Origin: Microbacterium testaceum StLB037
Lineage (GTDB): Bacteria; Actinomycetota; Actinomycetes; Actinomycetales; Microbacteriaceae
Direction of reading: 5' to 3'
NCBI RefSeq assembly: GCF_000202635.1
Contig: NC_015125.1
Coordinates: forward strand, 1,488,001 to 1,552,000
DNA length: 64,000 bases
In this document: positions 1 through 6,073 of the stretch, in pieces
Layout of the letters: the number at the start of each line of letters is the position of its first letter
How positions within the stretch are numbered: the stretch's first letter is position 1
Notes under the pieces: generated by a model
Databases searched by the model: none
Seen by the model: the letters and a program-made list of their open reading frames with translations, nothing else
What the model was told of the DNA's origin: nothing
Translations under genes and position numbers: made by a program

Positions 1-130
1 GCACGTCGACTCTCGCGAGAACAGGATGCCGCAGCACCCGGCCGCGCGCGGACCCCACCGCGCGCGTCTCGGGGACGAGAGGGACGACCCGCTCGAGGAC
101 GGCGGCGAGGTGCTCGGCGACGTCGATCAT
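1..130 (-). CDS. moeA: MoeA, N-terminal fragment (molybdopterin molybdotransferase)
   Basis: Partial gene running off the left edge; only the first 43 codons are present, starting at the ATG complementary to 128-130. The visible protein begins MIDVAEHLAAVLERVVPL and continues through a GRVLRHPVLARVDV stretch. This matches the usual MoeA start: an amphipathic helix, then an alanine/glycine-rich GRVL segment leading to the substrate-binding PPFDxSAMDG region, which lies outside the window. MoeA inserts molybdenum into adenylylated molybdopterin. The call is supported by the nearby fdhD and FdhF/YdeP-type genes, which need this cofactor. The fragment is short, so the call rests on pattern and context. 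Confidence 0.7.
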   Translation of the reverse strand, partial: MIDVAEHLAAVLERVVPLVPETRAVGSARGRVLRHPVLARVDV

Positions 131-179
131 GCGGTCGTTCCGGTACGGGGCGAGGCCATGAAAGCAGCGTAGGCCGGGG

Positions 180-638
180 TCAGAGGTCGAACCGGTGCGG
201 GATCGCGCCGTCGCCGTCGCGGTAGGGCACGAACCCCATGGCCCGGTAGTAGGCGAGCCCCGGCGCATTGTCGGCGCCGATGGTCGCGTCGATGTGCCGC
301 AGGCCCGCGGCCTCGGCTGCGGCGAGAGATCGCGCGAACAGGCTGCGGCCGATGCCGCTGCGGCCCACCTCGGGATGGATGTGGGTGCCGATGATGCCCC
401 AGCCCTCCTCGACCCCGTACGGGTTGCCCGGCCATGCGCGCTTGAGCGACTGGAAGCCCACCACCCCTCTGTCGCGGTCGGCGACGGTGCAGGAGATGCC
501 GTGCTCGGCGTCGAAGTAGCGCTCCTCGACGAGGGCTGCGTCGACCGGCGACGGCCGGAGCCCCGCGCGATGGATCGCGTTCTGCACCTCGACCATCGCC
601 TCGACGTCGGCGGGTCGCGCTTCGCGGAACTCGATCAT
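180..638 (-). CDS. GNAT-family N-acetyltransferase
   Basis: A 152-residue protein with the compact GNAT fold. It starts MIEFREARPADVEAM and carries the acetyl-CoA pyrophosphate-binding loop VGRSGIGRSLF (about residues 91-101), followed by the conserved C-terminal segment DNAPGLAYYRAMGF (about 123-136). GNAT enzymes transfer an acetyl group from acetyl-CoA to an amine; the substrate cannot be told from sequence. I chose the ATG at 636-638 because upstream in-frame sequence is low-complexity proline/arginine-rich and not GNAT-like. It stands alone and is divergent from the DUF1990 gene across a repeat-bearing intergenic region. Confidence 0.85.
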   Translation of the reverse strand: MIEFREARPADVEAMVEVQNAIHRAGLRPSPVDAALVEERYFDAEHGISCTVADRDRGVVGFQSLKRAWPGNPYGVEEGWGIIGTHIHPEVGRSGIGRSLFARSLAAAEAAGLRHIDATIGADNAPGLAYYRAMGFVPYRDGDGAIPHRFDL

Positions 639-723
639 GCGCCCATCCTCGCAGCCGCCTCCGACATCGGCGGCGCCCGCGTGCGCCTCTGGTGCGTGCG
701 GAGCCTGCGCCGCGCCGCGAACT

Positions 724-807
724 GTGGCGAGCGGAGGAGATTCGGCGGGCGGAGGGCCCGGGAGCGATCCCACCTCCTCCCTCCCCCAGATCTCCTCCTC
801 TCGCCAC
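724..807. repeat. inverted-repeat element A
   Basis: Arms GTGGCGAGCGGAGGAGAT (724-741) and ATCTCCTCCTCTCGCCAC (790-807) match at 17 of 18 positions around a 48-nt purine/pyrimidine-rich spacer. The core GGAGGAGAT/ATCTCCTCC recurs in element B at 4945-5018, so this looks like a dispersed palindromic repeat rather than a one-off terminator. Confidence 0.65.
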
Positions 808-962
808 CGCCGCAGCCGCGGGGAACCCCGGCCGCCACCGCCGCAGCCGCGCGGAACCCCGCCCGCGACCCCGCCACACCCCCAGCCGCCCCCGCGGCGT
901 GCCCCGGCCGCAACCCACGCCGGACCCGCCGCAATCCCGCGCGACCCACACCCCCGCCCGAC

Positions 963-968
963 TACCGT
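963..968 (+). promoter_or_regulatory. -10 box, leaderless type (DUF1990 gene)
   Basis: TACCGT ends 7 nt before the ATG at 976 and no Shine-Dalgarno sequence is visible. This matches leaderless actinobacterial promoters, where transcription starts at the start codon. Confidence 0.5.
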
Positions 969-975
969 GGCCCTC

Positions 976-1461
976 ATGGACGACCTGACCTACGACGAGG
1001 TCGGCGCGACCGCCGGAGAAATGCCGCCGGGTTACCACCACGTGCGCGCCCGCCGCGTGATCGGCCAGGGTCCTGAGGTGTTCGCGCGCGCCGCCGACGC
1101 CCTCCTCGCGGGCGAGGCCCAGCGGCGGGCCGGGGCGCGGGTCGAGATGCCCCACACCCCGCTGCGCGAGGGCGACCGTGTCACGATGCGGTTGGGGCTC
1201 GGCATCCTGAGCTTCCGGATTCCGTGCCTCATCGTGTGGGCCGAGCGCACCGCGACGACCGCGGGGTTCGCCTACGGCACGCTGCCCGGACACCCCGAGC
1301 GCGGCGAGGAACGCTTCACGCTCACGCTCCTTCCCTCGGGTGAGGTCGTGTTCGAGATCGCCGCGTTCTCGGCCCCGGGTCGCTGGTTCACCCGCGTGGG
1401 CGCTCCCCTCGGCCGATTCGTGCAGGCGTGGATGACGCGACGGTATCTCCGCGCGCTGTAG
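976..1461 (+). CDS. DUF1990 family protein
   Basis: A 161-residue soluble protein starting MDDLTYDEVGATAGEMPPGYHH. The pattern is typical of DUF1990: an N-terminal TYDEVG with GYHH motif, a central basic segment (VRARRVIGQGPEVFARAADALL), and a conserved half with FAYGTLPGHPERGEE followed by FEIAAFSAPGRWFTRVGAP near the C-terminus. The family has no established biochemical role. The start at 976 is supported by a -10 box 7 nt upstream; longer in-frame extensions are low-complexity. It is transcribed alone and ends at a bidirectional terminator shared with the convergent Asp23 operon. Confidence 0.85.
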   Translation: MDDLTYDEVGATAGEMPPGYHHVRARRVIGQGPEVFARAADALLAGEAQRRAGARVEMPHTPLREGDRVTMRLGLGILSFRIPCLIVWAERTATTAGFAYGTLPGHPERGEERFTLTLLPSGEVVFEIAAFSAPGRWFTRVGAPLGRFVQAWMTRRYLRAL

Positions 1462-1479
1462 CCCACCGCGCACGAAGAA

Positions 1480-1507
1480 GGGCGCCTCGGCAATGCCCGG
1501 GGCGCCC
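1480..1507. terminator. bidirectional hairpin terminator
   Basis: Stem GGGCGCCTCGG (1480-1490) pairs with CCGGGGCGCCC (1497-1507) with one G-T wobble and a 6-nt loop. It lies between the convergent 3' ends at 1461 and 1524, and pyrimidine-rich sequence follows on the plus strand. Confidence 0.7.
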
Positions 1508-1523
1508 GTTCTCGCTTTCTGCG

Positions 1524-2498
1524 TCAGTTCTTCGGACGCTCGTCCTCCACGAGCGACTGCACGCTGTCGGTGGCCGGCGTCTTGTCGTCGGCGCGCACCT
1601 CGTCGGCGGCGATCGCGATGTCGATCGCAGCGTCTTCGAGGGCGTCGGCGACCACGTCGCTCACGTCGGCACGGTGGGCGGTGGACGCACCCGCGCTGTC
1701 CCCGCTCGGCGCGTCGACGCCGTGAGCGGTCGACGCATCAGCGGAGGGCGCGTCCGAGGCGGCGCGCTGGGGCTCGAGCCCGTCGGTGAGGCGATCCGCA
1801 GCGTCGATGTCCGCGTCGACAACGTCCGCGTCGGCAACGTCCGCGTCGGCGTCCGCCGCGACCACCCGCTCGCGCGCCGCCTTCACCGTCTCGTCCACGG
1901 CGGCGGCCGCACCGGCGGCGACGTCCTTGCTCCTGGCGACGGCCGCATCGACCGTCTGCGCGGCACGGGCGGCGATGTCCCTCGAAGCGGTCACCCCGTC
2001 GTCGACAGCCGCCGAGGCCCGGGCTCGCACGTCGTCGACCGTTTCGGAGGCGCGGGCCACCGTGGCATCCGTCCGCTCCTTCACCCGGTCCGCCGCGTCA
2101 CGGGCGCCGGCGGCGATGGCATCCGCTTTCTCCTCCGCCTGGTCGACGACGTCGCGGTCGAAGGGGCCGAAGACCCCGGTGACCACCACATCGACGTCGA
2201 CCGTGCCGCGCCCGAGAGGCTCGAGCGCCGTCTTCACCGCCGAGCGCACGGCGTGCGAGACCTCGTGCAGCTTGTGCGGGTAGTCCACGACGAGCGAGAT
2301 GGTCGCCGTCACCGAATCGGCGCGGTCGGTGTCGATCTTGACCCCCGGAACCGTGCTCGCGAGGCCGACGCGTTCGCGGACGGCATCCGAGGCCCGCCCC
2401 AGGAGGCTGCCGAGGGCGTGCACCCCGTTGACGGTCCCCGCGGCCGTGGCCGCGAGTTCCGCCGCCGCGTCGAGGGTGGGTGTGTCGATGCTGGTCAT
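1524..2498 (-). CDS. Asp23/Gls24-type protein with long amphipathic C-terminal tail
   Basis: A 324-residue protein, last gene of the Asp23 operon. Roughly residues 1-115 form an Asp23/Gls24-like domain (VPGVKIDTDRADSVTATISL, VDYPHKLHEVSHAVRSAV, VDVDVVVTGVFG). About residues 117-220 are a long run of Ala/Asp/Arg/Val-rich helix with repeats such as ARDAADRVKERTDATVARAS, predicted to be a coiled coil or amphipathic helix. The rest is an acidic, disordered tail. Asp23 proteins form envelope-associated oligomers in Gram-positive bacteria and respond to alkaline or wall stress; the tail is unusual for the family. The ATG at 2498 follows 14 nt after the upstream gene's stop codon. Confidence 0.75.
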   Translation of the reverse strand: MTSIDTPTLDAAAELAATAAGTVNGVHALGSLLGRASDAVRERVGLASTVPGVKIDTDRADSVTATISLVVDYPHKLHEVSHAVRSAVKTALEPLGRGTVDVDVVVTGVFGPFDRDVVDQAEEKADAIAAGARDAADRVKERTDATVARASETVDDVRARASAAVDDGVTASRDIAARAAQTVDAAVARSKDVAAGAAAAVDETVKAARERVVAADADADVADADVVDADIDAADRLTDGLEPQRAASDAPSADASTAHGVDAPSGDSAGASTAHRADVSDVVADALEDAAIDIAIAADEVRADDKTPATDSVQSLVEDERPKN

Positions 2499-2515
2499 GA
2501 CGTCTCCTGGTGGGA

Positions 2516-3103
2516 TCAGTGCACGCGGGTGTTGTCGCGCGCGAGCTTGGCGCGCAGACCCGAGTGGATGGAGATGTAGGCGCGCAGGTTCTGCCCGGTG
2601 AGGGCGGCGAGGTTGGTGACGAGCGTGTCGATGTGCTCGGCCACCTGGCGCGGCGAGGTGTTCTGTCGCGGGGTCACCGAGACGTGCAGCACCGACTCGC
2701 GCTGGATCTCGCCCGCGCTGATGCGCGACGACAGGATCTCGTCGCGCTCGGCGAGCGCGTTCTTCAGCGCCTCGGCGGCGAAACCGTCGGTGACCGTGAT
2801 GCGCCCCTCGGCGCTGTCGCTGCCCGTGGACTGGAGAGGTGCCTGACGGCGACCACGGACCGCGGCGGACGCGATCACGACGAGGAGAAGTGCCAGCACG
2901 ACGAGGGCGGCGACGGCACCCCAGCCCGCGGATTCACGCCCGAGCGACTCGAGCCAGCCCTGGAAGCCGCCCATGACGGACGTCCAGGTGTCGGCGCCGC
3001 CGGGGAGCAGCGCCACGGCGAGCGCCAGGGCGCCCGCAGCCAGCAGCACGACACCGACGAGGAAGAGGACGAAGCGGTTCAGACCGCGGCGCGTGGCGTT
3101 CAT
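2516..3103 (-). CDS. AmaP-like membrane protein of the Asp23 operon
   Basis: A 195-residue membrane protein. One hydrophobic segment lies near residues 10-34 (FVLFLVGVVLLAAGALALAV) and another near 62-81 (GAVAALVVLALLLVVIASA). A soluble C-terminal domain of about 100 residues includes VSVTPRQNTSPRQVAEHIDT. Two membrane helices plus a small Asp23-like soluble domain fit AmaP, the membrane anchor for Asp23 proteins. The start overlaps the upstream stop by one base (TGATG), implying translational coupling. Function is inferred from architecture and operon context. Confidence 0.7.
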   Translation of the reverse strand: MNATRRGLNRFVLFLVGVVLLAAGALALAVALLPGGADTWTSVMGGFQGWLESLGRESAGWGAVAALVVLALLLVVIASAAVRGRRQAPLQSTGSDSAEGRITVTDGFAAEALKNALAERDEILSSRISAGEIQRESVLHVSVTPRQNTSPRQVAEHIDTLVTNLAALTGQNLRAYISIHSGLRAKLARDNTRVH

Positions 3104-3681
3104 CAGGACTCCTTGGTGTCGGGGCGCTGCACGCGCAGCTGGGTGCGCACGGCGGGCGAGAGCTTGTAGGTCGAGATCTCCTCGTCGACGATGCGGCGCA
3201 GCTGCGCCTCGTCGACCGGGATGCCGACAGGGGGGCGCACCGTGACGTCGACGGTGCGGTGGGCGACGCCGACGACGATGTCGTCCCGGGCGATGCCCGA
3301 CTCGTTGCTCAGGTGCTGAGCGAGGGCGGATGCCACGACGCCGTTGTCGACGACGACGGCTCGGTCGCCCCACGCCATCTCGTGGCGCGACAGGCGCCCG
3401 GGCTTGAGGGCGAGGATCAGAACGATCAGGCCCACGAGCGCGAGGACGATGCCGCCGACGATGAAGGCGACGGGCTGGAGCGCGGTCGGAGCCTCGACGA
3501 CGGCGTTGAGCGCGGCGCCCGGGGAGACGAGCAGCGGCTGCCGGCCGAGAAGGGCCAGGACGATCTCGACCACGGCGTACGCCAGGACGAGCAGCGTCAG
3601 CAGGACCACGACGAGCATGGCCACGGTGCGCGGCGAGTGCGTCTCGCGACGCACGACGGTGCGGAGCACGGTATCGGTCAT
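3103..3681 (-). CDS. DUF6286-like membrane protein (Asp23 operon)
   Basis: About 192 residues. Two transmembrane segments (VAMLVVVLLTLLVLAYAVVE near 21-40 and PVAFIVGGIVLALVGLIVLI near 71-90) are followed by a soluble domain with DRAVVVDNGVVASALAQHL and VGVAHRTVDVTVRPPVGIPV, which resembles the DUF6286 family found beside Asp23 genes in actinobacteria. The ATG at 3681 overlaps the upstream stop by one base; a GTG at 3684 is an equally coupled alternative. Its topology parallels the next gene, and the pair probably arose by duplication of a membrane-anchor module. Confidence 0.7.
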   Translation of the reverse strand: MTDTVLRTVVRRETHSPRTVAMLVVVLLTLLVLAYAVVEIVLALLGRQPLLVSPGAALNAVVEAPTALQPVAFIVGGIVLALVGLIVLILALKPGRLSRHEMAWGDRAVVVDNGVVASALAQHLSNESGIARDDIVVGVAHRTVDVTVRPPVGIPVDEAQLRRIVDEEISTYKLSPAVRTQLRVQRPDTKES

Positions 3682-4073
3682 CACAGCACTCGCTTTCGCT
3701 GGGGGACGGTGGCGCCCGAGATGGTCAGGTCGACCCGCGAGACGTCGCGGCCGAACAGGTGCGACAGTCGCGACCGCAGCGCGGACTGCGCCGAGCGGGC
3801 CGCCTCGAGGACGGGGACGGCCGCGCCGACCGCGGCCGTGTCGTCGAGGCGCGGGACGGGGAACGGCGTGGTGACCCGCACCACGGCGGTGTCGCGCGCC
3901 GAGACGATGTCGACGCGGACGTTCTTGGCATCCACCCCGATGATGTCGGCCGCGGCACGCTCCGCCGTCTTCTGCAGAACGCGGTCGGCGACGTTCACGC
4001 GACCCGCGGGGAGGCCGGGGCCGGCAACCGTGGTGCGGCTGCCGACCCCGGGGGAAGCGGTGACGGTGGTCAC
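3681..4073 (-). CDS. small Asp23/Gls24-like soluble protein
   Basis: A 130-residue protein without signal peptide or membrane helix. The segment NVADRVLQKTAERAAADIIG followed by VRVDIVSARDTAVVRVTTPF and a C-terminal helix (SAQSALRSRLSHLFGRDVSR) ending in VDLTISG follows the Asp23/Gls24 alternation of helix and strand. It overlaps the upstream small membrane-protein gene by 4 nt and is coupled to the next gene. It is probably a second, divergent Asp23 subunit; nothing more specific can be read. Confidence 0.65.
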   Translation of the reverse strand: MTTVTASPGVGSRTTVAGPGLPAGRVNVADRVLQKTAERAAADIIGVDAKNVRVDIVSARDTAVVRVTTPFPVPRLDDTAAVGAAVPVLEAARSAQSALRSRLSHLFGRDVSRVDLTISGATVPQRKRVL

Positions 4074-4258
4074 GATGTGCTCCGACCCTTGAAGGCGTTG
4101 ACGATGTTCCCGAAATCGATCTCGCCCGCGGTGATGCGTGCGACGACGATTCCGATGGCCATGAACAGGGCGACGAGGATGAATCCCCAGAAGCCGAAGA
4201 TCAGGGCGCTGAGGGCGAGGACGAGCCCGGCGAGAGCGCCCTTCGTGGTGGCGCTCAC
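4070..4258 (-). CDS. DUF2273-like small membrane protein
   Basis: A 62-residue hydrophobic protein, mostly one helical hairpin (ALAGLVLALSALIFGFWGFI then LVALFMAIGIVVARI), ending in a basic tail with GEIDFGNIVNAFKGR. Size and position directly behind an Asp23 gene match the DUF2273 proteins of Asp23/AmaP operons in Firmicutes and Actinobacteria, thought to anchor the Asp23 layer to the membrane. It overlaps both neighbours by 4 nt (ATGA-type coupling). Confidence 0.75.
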   Translation of the reverse strand: MSATTKGALAGLVLALSALIFGFWGFILVALFMAIGIVVARITAGEIDFGNIVNAFKGRSTS

Positions 4259-4737
4259 TGGACGCGCTTTTCGTTGCTGTCGTCGTCGTTGTTGTCGTCG
4301 CCCGGGATGTGGACGTCGTTCACGTCGACGTTGACCTCGACGACCTCGAGACCGACGAGGCGGTTGATGGCCCCGGCGACGCGGCCGCGGACCTGGTCGG
4401 CGACCTCCTGGATGGGGGCGCCGTATTCCACGACGATCGTGATGTCGGCGGCGGCCTGGGTCTCGCCGACCTCGACCTTGACGCCCTGCGTCAGGTCGGT
4501 GGCGTTGATCGCGTCGCGGATGGCACCGAGCGCGCGGGCTCCGCCGCCACCCAGGGCGTACACGCCGGCGACCTCACGGGCCGCGATACCGGCGACCTTC
4601 GCGACGACGCCCTCGGCGATCGTGGTCTTGCCCTCGGTCGGGGTCTCCGCGCCACGGGCGCTCAGGGGACGGTTCACGCGCGATGCCGTCTGGGGGACGT
4701 TCTGCGCGGCGGGGGTGGTGGGGGCGTCGGTAGCCAT
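4255..4737 (-). CDS. Asp23/Gls24 family envelope stress response protein
   Basis: A 160-residue protein and first gene of the six-gene operon. After a disordered N-terminus comes the canonical core: GKTTIAEGVVAKVAGIAARE, VAGVYALGGGGARALG, GVKVEVGETQAAADITIVVE and YGAPIQEVADQVRGRVAGAI, then VVEVNVDVNDVHI and an acidic Asn/Asp tail. This is the best-conserved Asp23 member of the cluster. Asp23 proteins coat the inner face of the membrane under alkaline or cell-wall stress. The ATG at 4737 is preceded by a GAAAGG ribosome site. The promoter must lie in the hairpin-bearing region 4738-5122. Confidence 0.9.
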   Translation of the reverse strand: MATDAPTTPAAQNVPQTASRVNRPLSARGAETPTEGKTTIAEGVVAKVAGIAAREVAGVYALGGGGARALGAIRDAINATDLTQGVKVEVGETQAAADITIVVEYGAPIQEVADQVRGRVAGAINRLVGLEVVEVNVDVNDVHIPGDDNNDDDSNEKRVQ

Positions 4738-4851
4738 GTCGGTGTGCCTTTCACGTGTGCTTCCCGGCGGTGCCGGGGTGGGCGCTTTGGCCTACGTGGA
4801 TAAGACGTACCCAGGGCAAGAAACGTCACGCGGGGGATGGAAATATCTCTC

Positions 4852-4888
4852 GAAATCTGCATGCAGACGAATGCAGATGGTCGATTTC
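4852..4888. promoter_or_regulatory. nested inverted repeat, candidate operator
   Basis: ATCTGCAT (4855-4862) and ATGCAGAT (4871-4878) form a perfect 8-bp inverted repeat with an 8-nt spacer. Outer GAAATC (4852-4857) and GATTTC (4883-4888) extend the symmetry. It is AT-rich relative to its surroundings and lies about 115 bp upstream of the asp23 operon, between divergent genes. No regulator is identified. Confidence 0.5.
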
Positions 4889-4944
4889 CGCGGGATTCCG
4901 GGGCTGGACGCGCTCCCAAGGGGTCACGGTGCGGGGCGTGCACT

Positions 4945-5018
4945 GAGGGGAGGAGATTCGGGGAAAGGAGGATGCCGCGGGCTCGAGCGGTCCTCCCGAC
5001 GCCGGATCTCCTCCCCTC
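4945..5018. repeat. inverted-repeat element B
   Basis: Arms GAGGGGAGGAGAT (4945-4957) and ATCTCCTCCCCTC (5006-5018) are perfectly complementary over 13 bp. The core and overall length resemble element A at 724-807, including TTCGG after the left arm. Confidence 0.65.
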
Positions 5019-5122
5019 GCCGCCGGCCCGGCCGCCCGCCGCGGACGCATCGCGGCCTGCCCCCGCAGCCGCGGCGTACGCTCGACCCATGTCCCCCTCC
5101 CCCTCCTCGACACGGCCCTGAC

Positions 5123-6013
5123 GTGGGTCGCCTCACCGCCTCCCGCCGGGTCACCCGCATCACCCTCGACGGGATGAATCGGCAGAGACCGGATGCCATC
5201 GCCGTCGAGGAGCCGCTCGAGATCCGCGTCGCGGGCTCGCCGTTGGCCGTCACGATGCGCACCCCCGGGCACGATGTCGAACTGGCGGCGGGATTCCTCG
5301 TGTCGGAGGGCGTCCTCAGCCGCGGAGATCAGTTCGCCCGCGCGATCCACTGCGGCGGACCGGGGACCGGCGGGGCCGATGGCAACACCTACAACGTGCT
5401 CGACCTGACGCTCGCGCCCGGGGTCGCACTCCCCTCCCCCGACATCGCGCGCTCCTTCTATACGACGAGTTCATGCGGTGTGTGCGGAACGGCCTCGATC
5501 GAGGCGGTGGAGAAGGTGTCGACGTACGACGTGTCAGCCGACGACGTGCGCGTCGACGCCCGGGACCTCGCGGCGTTCCCGGACCGCCTGCGCGAGGGGC
5601 AGAAGGTGTTCGACAAGACGGGCGGCCTGCACGGTGCCGCGCTCTTCGACATCTTCTCCGGCGAGATGCTCGTCGTGCGCGAAGACGTCGGTCGGCACAA
5701 CGCGGTCGACAAGGTGGTCGGGTGGGCGCTGCTGAACGACCGACTCCCGCTGCGCGGCACGGTGCTCCAGGTGTCGGGCCGCGTGAGCTTCGAGCTCGTG
5801 CAGAAGGCCGTGATGGCCGGCATCCCGGTGCTGTCGGCCGTTTCCGCGCCGTCGTCGCTCGCGATCGAGCTGGCCGAGCGCGCGGGGCTCAGCCTCGCCG
5901 CCTTCGTACGCGGGGGCAGCATGAACCTGTACTCCCGCGCCGACCGAATCGCGGTTCCCTCCACGGACGCGCCCACAACCCCCTCTGCCGCAGAAGCGTC
6001 GAGCGTACGCTGA
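5123..6013 (+). CDS. fdhD: formate dehydrogenase accessory sulfurtransferase FdhD
   Basis: A 296-residue FdhD. It transfers sulfur from a cysteine desulfurase to the molybdenum cofactor so that formate-dehydrogenase-type enzymes become active. The loop TTSSCGVCGTAS carries the two catalytic cysteines (C118 and C121), and the conserved DKTGGLHGAALF and REDVGRHNAVDKVVG segments follow. I start it at GTG 5123 because the protein then begins MGRLTASRRVTRI, the usual FdhD N-terminus; upstream in-frame sequence is low-complexity. The gene lies 60 nt before the FdhF/YdeP-type oxidoreductase in the same direction, its probable client. Confidence 0.95.
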   Translation: MGRLTASRRVTRITLDGMNRQRPDAIAVEEPLEIRVAGSPLAVTMRTPGHDVELAAGFLVSEGVLSRGDQFARAIHCGGPGTGGADGNTYNVLDLTLAPGVALPSPDIARSFYTTSSCGVCGTASIEAVEKVSTYDVSADDVRVDARDLAAFPDRLREGQKVFDKTGGLHGAALFDIFSGEMLVVREDVGRHNAVDKVVGWALLNDRLPLRGTVLQVSGRVSFELVQKAVMAGIPVLSAVSAPSSLAIELAERAGLSLAAFVRGGSMNLYSRADRIAVPSTDAPTTPSAAEASSVR

Positions 6014-6073
6014 CGAAGAGCGCGGGACGTGTGGATGCCACCGGCCCGGCACCGAAATCCACGGAGGGTGAGC

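Larger units (their letters stand above)
639..975. other. intergenic region with inverted-repeat element A
   Basis: A 337-bp gene-free stretch between divergent genes. It is extremely GC-rich. It holds an 18-bp inverted repeat (724-807), then repeated CCGCCGCAGCCGCG-like and GCGGAACCCC-like sequence. The -10 box of the DUF1990 gene is at its right end. Translations of this stretch are low-complexity Pro/Arg/Ala and I do not regard them as genes. Confidence 0.7.
4738..5122. other. divergent regulatory region: asp23 operon / fdhD
   Basis: A 385-bp gene-free stretch. It contains a locally AT-richer block (4840-4890) with a nested inverted repeat, and inverted-repeat element B at 4945-5018. A short frame 5089-5121 (MSPSPSSTRP) ends just before fdhD but lacks gene-like features. 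Confidence 0.7.

Noticed and set aside
5089..5121. 10-residue frame just before fdhD as an upstream leader peptide
   Set aside because: Low-complexity (MSPSPSSTRP), no ribosome site, no attenuator-like structure around it.
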